DNA of 64,000 bases from Abelmoschus esculentus (taxonomy: Eukaryota; Streptophyta; Magnoliopsida; Malvales; Malvaceae): NCBI GenBank assembly GCA_035048815.1, contig JAUCBN010000020.1, positions 5,835,501 through 5,899,500 on the forward strand. The letters are read 5' to 3'. The notes under the pieces were generated by a model that was not told the origin of the DNA, did no database searches, and was given only the letters and a program-made list of their open reading frames with translations. Shown in pieces: positions 56,201 through 64,000 of the stretch (positions are counted from its first letter, which is position 1; each line of letters opens with the position of its first letter). Made by a program: the position numbers and the translations under genes.

Positions 56201-59200
56201 TTATACCACTTAACCTCAGTTTAGAGCATTTTACTCAGTTAAAATCCCAACGGTTTCACTACATCCAGGTTGGACATGCACACTCAAAACCCAACAAAAC
56301 GGCCACAAAATGAGATTTAATCAAATTTCATGTGTTCAAATAGCTAAATATGTGTGTTTTGAAATGATTAAACCACTTAATCCCAATTTTAGAGCATTTT
56401 ACTCGGTTAATTTCCAACGTGATCACTGTAAATCCCATTTCGATATGCACACTTTATGCATAACAAAAGGTCCAGAAAATGAGATTCAATCCAATTTTAT
56501 GATTTCAAATAGTTAAATTATGGGCCTCTGAACACGATTAATCCACTTAATGTCAATTCTAGATTATTTTACACAGTTTAACTTCTAATTTGATCACTAT
56601 AAAACCCATTCAGATATGCACACTTTAAACCTAACAAAACGACCGCAAAATAAGAATAAATCAAATTTCACGAGTTCAAATATTTTATTAGGGGAATTTG
56701 AAACAAATTTTACAACAACTTAATCTCCCTTTTAGGGCATTTTGCTCGGTTAAAGTTCCAACGGGTTCACTTAAAAGCCCGATTAGACATAAACGCTTTA
56801 AACCAAAAAACACACACAAAATGAGATTCAATCACATTTAATGAGTTCAAATAGTTAGTTATGGGCTTCTGAGTATGATCGAACAACTTAATATCAATTT
56901 TAGAGCATTTTTCTCGGTTGAAATTCCGATGTGTTCACTATAAGCTCAATTAGATATGCACACTTTAAACCTAACAAAACGACCACAAAATAAGAATAAA
57001 TCAAATGTCATGAGCTCTAATAGTTAATTATGGGGGTTTAAAATCGAATTACACAACTTAACCTCAATTTTAGAACGTTTAATCGGTTAAAATCCCGACG
57101 GTTTCACTAAAATGCCGAATTAGACATGCCCGTTTTAAACCCAACAAAACGGCCACAAAATTATATTTAATCAAATTTCAAGAGTTCGGATAGTTAATTA
57201 CGGGGTTTTGAATATGATTAGTTCACTTAATCTTCATTTTAGAGCATTTTACTCGGTTAAATTTCAATGGGGTCACTATAAAGCTCAATTAGATTTGCAC
57301 ACTTTAAACCTAAAAAACGGCTGCAAAATAAGAATAAATCAAATGCCGTGACTTATAATAGTTAATTGTTGTATTTTAAACCAAACCATAAAACTTAATC
57401 TCAATTTTAGAGTATTTTACACGGTTAAAATCCCACCAGTTTCACTAAAACACCCAATTCGATATGCGCGCTTTACACCCAACAAAACGGCCATAAAAAT
57501 GAGATTTAATAAAATTTCAAGAGTTCAAATCGTTAATTATGGGTTCTTGAATATGATTAAACCACTTAAGCCCTATTTTAGAGCATTTTTCTTGGTTTAA
57601 ATTTTAATATGTTCATTATAAGCTCAATTAGACATGCACACTTTAAACGTAACAAAACGGCCGCAAAATAAGAATAAACTAAATGTCATGAGTTCTGATA
57701 CTTAATTATGGGATTTTAAATCAAATTATACCACTTAACCTCAGTTTAGAGCATTTTACTCAGTTAAAATCCCAACGGTTTCACTACATCCAGGTTGGAC
57801 ATGCACACTCAAAACCCAACAAAACGGCCACAAAATGAGATTTAATCAAATTTCATGTGTTCAAATAGCTAAATATGTGTGTTTTGAAATGATTAAACCA
57901 CTTAATCCCAATTTTAGAGCATTTTACTCGGTTAATTTCCAACGTGATCACTGTAAATCCCATTTCGATATGCACACTTTATGCATAACAAAAGGTCCAG
58001 AAAATGAGATTCAATCCAATTTTATGATTTCAAATAGTTAAATTATGGGCCTCTGAACACGATTAATCCACTTAATGTCAATTCTAGATTATTTTACACA
58101 GTTTAACTTCTAATTTGATCACTATAAAACCCATTCAGATATGCACACTTTAAACCTAACAAAACGACCGCAAAATAAGAATAAATCAAATTTCACGAGT
58201 TCAAATATTTTATTAGGGGAATTTGAAACAAATTTTACAACAACTTAATCTCCCTTTTAGGGCATTTTGCTCGGTTAAAGTTCCAACGGGTTCACTTAAA
58301 AGCCCGATTAGACATAAACGCTTTAAACCAAAAAACACACACAAAATGAGATTCAATCACATTTAATGAGTTCAAATAGTTAGTTATGGGCTTCTGAGTA
58401 TGATCGAACAACTTAATATCAATTTTAGAGCATTTTTCTCGGTTGAAATTCCGATGTGTTCACTATAAGCTCAATTAGATATGCACACTTTAAACCTAAC
58501 AAAACGACCACAAAATAAGAATAAATCAAATGTCATGAGCTCTAATAGTTAATTATGGGGGTTTAAAATCGAATTACACAACTTAACCTCAATTTTAGAA
58601 CGTTTAATCGGTTAAAATCCCGACGGTTTCACTAAAATGCCGAATTAGACATGCCCGTTTTAAACCCAACAAAACGGCCACAAAATTATATTTAATCAAA
58701 TTTCAAGAGTTCGGATAGTTAATTACGGGGTTTTGAATATGATTAGTTCACTTAATCTTCATTTTAGAGCATTTTACTCGGTTAAATTTCAATGGGGTCA
58801 CTATAAAGCTCAATTAGATTTGCACACTTTAAACCTAAAAAACGGCTGCAAAATAAGAATAAATCAAATGCCGTGACTTATAATAGTTAATTGTTGTATT
58901 TTAAACCAAACCATAAAACTTAATCTCAATTTTAGAGTATTTTACACGGTTAAAATCCCACCAGTTTCACTAAAACACCCAATTCGATATGCGCGCTTTA
59001 CACCCAACAAAACGGCCATAAAAATGAGATTTAATAAAATTTCAAGAGTTCAAATCGTTAATTATGGGTTCTTGAATATGATTAAACCACTTAAGCCCTA
59101 TTTTAGAGCATTTTTCTTGGTTTAAATTTTAATATGTTCATTATAAGCTCAATTAGACATGCACACTTTAAACGTAACAAAACGGCCGCAAAATAAGAAT

Positions 59201-59404
59201 AAACTAAATGTCATGAGTTCTGATACTTAATTATGGGATTTTAAATCAAATTATACCACTTAACCTCAGTTTAGAGCATTTTACTCAGTTAAAATCCCAA
59301 CGGTTTCACTACATCCAGGTTGGACATGCACACTCAAAACCCAACAAAACGGCCACAAAATGAGATTTAATCAAATTTCATGTGTTCAAATAGCTAAATA
59401 TGTG
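47207..59404. repeat. Array block U32-U39, right-hand haplotype with multiple markers
   Basis: All eight units carry 564T (first at 47770), the GGGGGTTTAAAA form at the m4/m5 boundary (+1 bp), 1121A without 1119G, and 1189C. 879C and the A5 run in m7 (+1 bp) occur in U32, U33 and U36-U39; U35 has the A5 run but not 879C. The extra A after 160 is in U33-U39 and absent from U32. Unit lengths are 1524 (U32, U34) or 1525 bp, matching the number of insertions. U36-U39 look the same by eye and match U33. Confidence 0.87.
50256..53304. repeat. Units U34-U35, 757G island within the right-hand haplotype
   Basis: Both units carry 757G (51013 and 52537) and revert to 879A, while keeping neighbouring right-hand markers at 564, 681 and 1121. 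U34 also lacks the A5 run in m7, which makes it 1524 bp. U35 has the A5 run and a private C at 52234. Confidence 0.87.
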
Positions 59405-62400
59405 TGTTTTGAAATGATTAAACCACTTAATCCCAATTTTAGAGCATTTTACTCGGTTAATTTCCAACGTGATCACTGTAAATCCCATTTCGATATGCAC
59501 ACTTTATGCATAACAAAAGGTCCAGAAAATGAGATTCAATCCAATTTTATGATTTCAAATAGTTAAATTATGGGCCTCTGAACACGATTAATCCACTTAA
59601 TGTCAATTCTAGATTATTTTACACAGTTTAACTTCTAATTTGATCACTATAAAACCCATTCAGATATGCACACTTTAAACCTAACAAAACGACCGCAAAA
59701 TAAGAATAAATCAAATTTCACGAGTTCAAATATTTTATTAGGGGAATTTGAAACAAATTTTACAACAACTTAATCTCCCTTTTAGGGCATTTTGCTCGGT
59801 TAAAGTTCCAACGGGTTCACTTAAAAGCCCGATTAGACATAAACGCTTTAAACCAAAAAACACACACAAAATGAGATTCAATCACATTTAATGAGTTCAA
59901 ATAGTTAGTTATGGGCTTCTGAGTATGATCGAACAACTTAATATCAATTTTAGAGCATTTTTCTCGGTCGAAATTCCGATGTGTTCACTATAAGCTCAAT
60001 TAGATATGCACACTTTAAACCTAACAAAACGACCACAAAATAAGAATAAATCAAATGTCATGAGCTCTAATAGTTAATTATGGGGGTTTAAAATCGAATT
60101 ACACAACTTAACCTCAATTTTAGAACGTTTAATCGGTTAAAATCCCGACGGTTTCACTAAAATGCCGAATTAGACATGCCCGTTTTAAACCCAACAAAAC
60201 GGCCACAAAATTATATTTAATCAAATTTCAAGAGTTCGGATAGTTAATTACGGGGTTTTGAATATGATTAGTTCACTTAATCTTCATTTTAGAGCATTTT
60301 ACTCGGTTAAATTTCAATGGGGTCACTATAAAGCTCAATTAGATTTGCACACTTTAAACCTAAAAAACGGCTGCAAAATAAGAATAAATCAAATGCCGTG
60401 ACTTATAATAGTTAATTGTTGTATTTTAAACCAAACCATAAAACTTAATCTCAATTTTAGAGTATTTTACACGGTTAAAATCCCACCAGTTTCACTAAAA
60501 CACCCAATTCGATATGCGCGCTTTACGCCCAACAAAACGGCCATAAAATGAGATTTAATAAAATTTCAAGAGTTCAAATCGTTAATTATGGGTTCTTGAA
60601 TATGATTAAACCACTTAAGCCCTATTTTAGAGCATTTTTCTTGGTTTAAATTTTAATATGTTCATTATAAGCTCAATTAGACATGCACACTTTAAACGTA
60701 ACAAAACGGCCGCAAAATAAGAATAAACTAAATGTCATGAGTTCTGATACTTAATTATGGGATTTTAAATCAAATTATACCACTTAACCTCAGTTTAGAG
60801 CATTTTACTCAGTTAAAATCCCAACGGTTTCACTACATCCAGGTTGGACATGCACACTCAAAACCCAACAAAACGGCCACAAAATGAGATTTAATCAAAT
60901 TTCATGTGTTCAAATAGCTAAATATGTGTGTTTTGAAATGATTAAACCACTTAATCCCAATTTTAGAGCATTTTACTCGGTTAATTTCCAACGTGATCAC
61001 TGTAAATCCCATTTCGATATGCACACTTTATGCATAACAAAAGGTCCAGAAAATGAGATTCAATCCAATTTTATGATTTCAAATAGTTAAATTATGGGCC
61101 TCTGAACACGATTAATCCACTTAATGTCAATTCTAGATTATTTTACACAGTTTAACTTCTAATTTGATCACTATAAAACCCATTCAGATATGCACACTTT
61201 AAACCTAACAAAACGACCGCAAAATAAGAATAAATCAAATTTCACGAGTTCAAATATTTTATTAGGGGAATTTGAAACAAATTTTACAACAACTTAATCT
61301 CCCTTTTAGGGCATTTTGCTCGGTTAAAGTTCCAACGGGTTCACTTAAAAGCCCGATTAGACATAAACGCTTTAAACCAAAAAACACACACAAAATGAGA
61401 TTCAATCACATTTAATGAGTTCAAATAGTTAGTTATGGGCTTCTGAGTATGATCGAACAACTTAATATCAATTTTAGAGCATTTTTCTCGGTCGAAATTC
61501 CGATGTGTTCACTATAAGCTCAATTAGATATGCACACTTTAAACCTAACAAAACGACCACAAAATAAGAATAAATCAAATGTCATGAGCTCTAATAGTTA
61601 ATTATGGGGTTTTAAATCGAATTACACAACTTAACCTCAATTTTAGAACGTTTAATCGGTTAAAATCCCGACGGTTTCACTAAAATGCCGAATTAGACAT
61701 GCCCGTTTTAAACCCAACAAAACGGCCACAAAATTATATTTAATCAAATTTCAAGAGTTCGGATAGTTAATTACGGGGTTTTGAATATGATTAGTTCACT
61801 TAATCTTCATTTTAGAGCATTTTACTCGGTTAAATTTCAATGGGGTCACTATAAAGCTCAATTAGATTTGCACACTTTAAACCTAAAAAACGGCTGCAAA
61901 ATAAGAATAAATCAAATGCCGTGACTTATAATAGTTAATTGTTGTATTTTAAACCAAACCATAAAACTTAATCTCAATTTTAGAGTATTTTACACGGTTA
62001 AAATCCCACCAGTTTCACTAAAACACCCAATTCGATATGCGCGCTTTACGCCCAACAAAACGGCCATAAAATGAGATTTAATAAAATTTCAAGAGTTCAA
62101 ATCGTTAATTATGGGTTCTTGAATATGATTAAACCACTTAAGCCCTATTTTAGAGCATTTTTCTTGGTTTAAATTTTAATATGTTCATTATAAGCTCAAT
62201 TAGACATGCACACTTTAAACGTAACAAAACGGCCGCAAAATAAGAATAAACTAAATGTCATGAGTTCTGATACTTAATTATGGGATTTTAAATCAAATTA
62301 TACCACTTAACCTCAGTTTAGAGCATTTTACTCAGTTAAAATCCCAACGGTTTCACTACATCCAGGTTGGACATGCACACTCAAAACCCAACAAAACGGC

Positions 62401-63974
62401 CACAAAATGAGATTTAATCAAATTTCATGTGTTCAAATAGCTAAATATGTGTGTTTTGAAATGATTAAACCACTTAATCCCAATTTTAGAGCATTTTACT
62501 CGGTTAATTTCCAACGTGATCACTGTAAATCCCATTTCGATATGCACACTTTATGCATAACAAAAGGTCCAGAAAATGAGATTCAATCCAATTTTATGAT
62601 TTCAAATAGTTAAATTATGGGCCTCTGAACACGATTAATCCACTTAATGTCAATTCTAGATTATTTTACACAGTTTAACTTCTAATTTGATCACTATAAA
62701 ACCCATTCAGATATGCACACTTTAAACCTAACAAAACGACCGCAAAATAAGAATAAATCAAATTTCACGAGTTCAAATATTTTATTAGGGGAATTTGAAA
62801 CAAATTTTACAACAACTTAATCTCCCTTTTAGGGCATTTTGCTCGGTTAAAGTTCCAACGGGTTCACTTAAAAGCCCGATTAGACATAAACGCTTTAAAC
62901 CAAAAAACACACACAAAATGAGATTCAATCACATTTAATGAGTTCAAATAGTTAGTTATGGGCTTCTGAGTATGATCGAACAACTTAATATCAATTTTAG
63001 AGCATTTTTCTCGGTCGAAATTCCGATGTGTTCACTATAAGCTCAATTAGATATGCACACTTTAAACCTAACAAAACGACCACAAAATAAGAATAAATCA
63101 AATGTCATGAGCTCTAATAGTTAATTATGGGGTTTTAAATCGAATTACACAACTTAACCTCAATTTTAGAACGTTTAATCGGTTAAAATCCCGACGGTTT
63201 CACTAAAATGCCGAATTAGACATGCCCGTTTTAAACCCAACAAAACGGCCACAAAATTATATTTAATCAAATTTCAAGAGTTCGGATAGTTAATTACGGG
63301 GTTTTGAATATGATTAGTTCACTTAATCTTCATTTTAGAGCATTTTACTCGGTTAAATTTCAATGGGGTCACTATAAAGCTCAATTAGATTTGCACACTT
63401 TAAACCTAAAAAACGGCTGCAAAATAAGAATAAATCAAATGCCGTGACTTATAATAGTTAATTGTTGTATTTTAAACCAAACCATAAAACTTAATCTCAA
63501 TTTTAGAGTATTTTACACGGTTAAAATCCCACCAGTTTCACTAAAACACCCAATTCGATATGCGCGCTTTACGCCCAACAAAACGGCCATAAAATGAGAT
63601 TTAATAAAATTTCAAGAGTTCAAATCGTTAATTATGGGTTCTTGAATATGATTAAACCACTTAAGCCCTATTTTAGAGCATTTTTCTTGGTTTAAATTTT
63701 AATATGTTCATTATAAGCTCAATTAGACATGCACACTTTAAACGTAACAAAACGGCCGCAAAATAAGAATAAACTAAATGTCATGAGTTCTGATACTTAA
63801 TTATGGGATTTTAAATCAAATTATACCACTTAACCTCAGTTTAGAGCATTTTACTCAGTTAAAATCCCAACGGTTTCACTACATCCAGGTTGGACATGCA
63901 CACTCAAAACCCAACAAAACGGCCACAAAATGAGATTTAATCAAATTTCATGTGTTCAAATAGCTAAATATGTG
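59405..63974. repeat. Array block U40-U42, reduced right-hand haplotype
   Basis: U40 keeps the extra A after 160, the GGGGGTTTAAAA form, 879C and 1189C, but has baseline 564C, 1121G and A4 in m7 (1524 bp). U41 and U42 keep only the extra A, 879C and 1189C (1523 bp). The marker set shrinks stepwise toward the right end of the window. Confidence 0.87.
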
Positions 63975-64000
63975 TGTTTTGAAATGATTAAACCACTTAA
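63975..64000. repeat. Partial unit U43, first 26 bp of m1
   Basis: The window ends inside m1. The bases match the start of U1, so the array continues beyond the right edge. U1 likewise begins in phase with no flanking DNA visible. Confidence 0.95.

Larger units (their letters stand above)
1..64000. repeat. Satellite higher-order repeat array: 42 complete ~1522-bp units plus a partial one
   Basis: The same ~1.52-kb sequence recurs head-to-tail across the entire window. Complete units start at 1, 1523, 3045 and every 1522 bp to 36529. They then start at 38055, 39581, 41107, 42629, 44155, 45681, 47207, 48731, 50256, 51780, 53305, 54830, 56355, 57880, 59405, 60929 and 62452. Units differ from each other at only a handful of sites, while the nine ~169-bp monomers inside a unit are strongly diverged. 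No unit is inverted and nothing is inserted between units. This architecture is typical of homogenised centromeric satellites of plants and animals. The family itself is not recognised, and the centromere role is an inference. Both array edges lie outside the window. Confidence 0.97.

Noticed and set aside
1..64000. CRISPR array (regular repeats with spacers).
   Set aside because: The periodic units are 1.5 kb with 169-bp subunits that are all related to each other. There are no short direct repeats separating unique spacers and no cas genes.
1..64000. Tandem rRNA or other multicopy gene cluster.
   Set aside because: The unit is AT-rich throughout, composed of nine related monomers, and contains no rRNA-like or tRNA-like conserved segments or any sizeable reading frame.
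1..64000. Assembly artefact producing an artificially repeated unit.
   Set aside because: Units carry a structured, non-random pattern of private and shared variants and insertions, which simple copying of one consensus would not give. Exact copy number still cannot be verified without reads.

Overview
The whole window is one uninterrupted block of satellite DNA. It holds 42 complete copies of a ~1.52-kb higher-order repeat (HOR), from position 1 to 63974, plus the first 26 bases of a 43rd. The array runs off both ends of the window. I found no gene, RNA gene, mobile element, CRISPR array or unique sequence. The only recurrent open frame, 68 codons once per unit, is best explained as a by-product of the repeat.

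Each unit is made of nine diverged monomers (m1-m9) of 167-173 bp, mean 169 bp, which sum to 1522 bp. The monomers fall into two families, A and B, that alternate, so the ancestral unit was probably a ~338-bp AB dimer. Because nine is odd, the alternation breaks once per unit at m9/m1. There m1 looks like a chimera, with a B-like front and an A-like back. Monomers of one unit differ clearly from each other (about 23 differences in 169 between m4 and m8 by hand count), while whole units are almost identical. That is the usual signature of HOR homogenisation by unequal crossover and gene conversion.

Units are numbered from position 1 (U1 = 1-1522) and sites are given as positions within U1. Region by region: U1-U7 (1-10654) mostly carry 904G and 1327C. 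U8-U13 (10655-19786) are near baseline. U14-U19 (19787-28918) carry 1516G, with 1127A in three units. U20-U23 (28919-35006) are nearly baseline. U24-U31 (35007-47206) contain two runs of a marked haplotype with a 4-bp duplication (1526-bp units). U32-U42 (47207-63974) carry a nested set of substitutions and 1-bp insertions (1523-1525 bp). U1 to U24 are all exactly 1522 bp, and every length change lies to the right of about 37 kb.

The organism is a eukaryote. AT-rich ~170-bp monomers in a homogenised multi-monomer HOR suggest a centromeric or pericentromeric array, in a flowering plant or an animal. I do not recognise the satellite and cannot name the species. Centromere function is inferred from architecture alone. 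Variant calls were made by eye and may miss isolated single-base differences.
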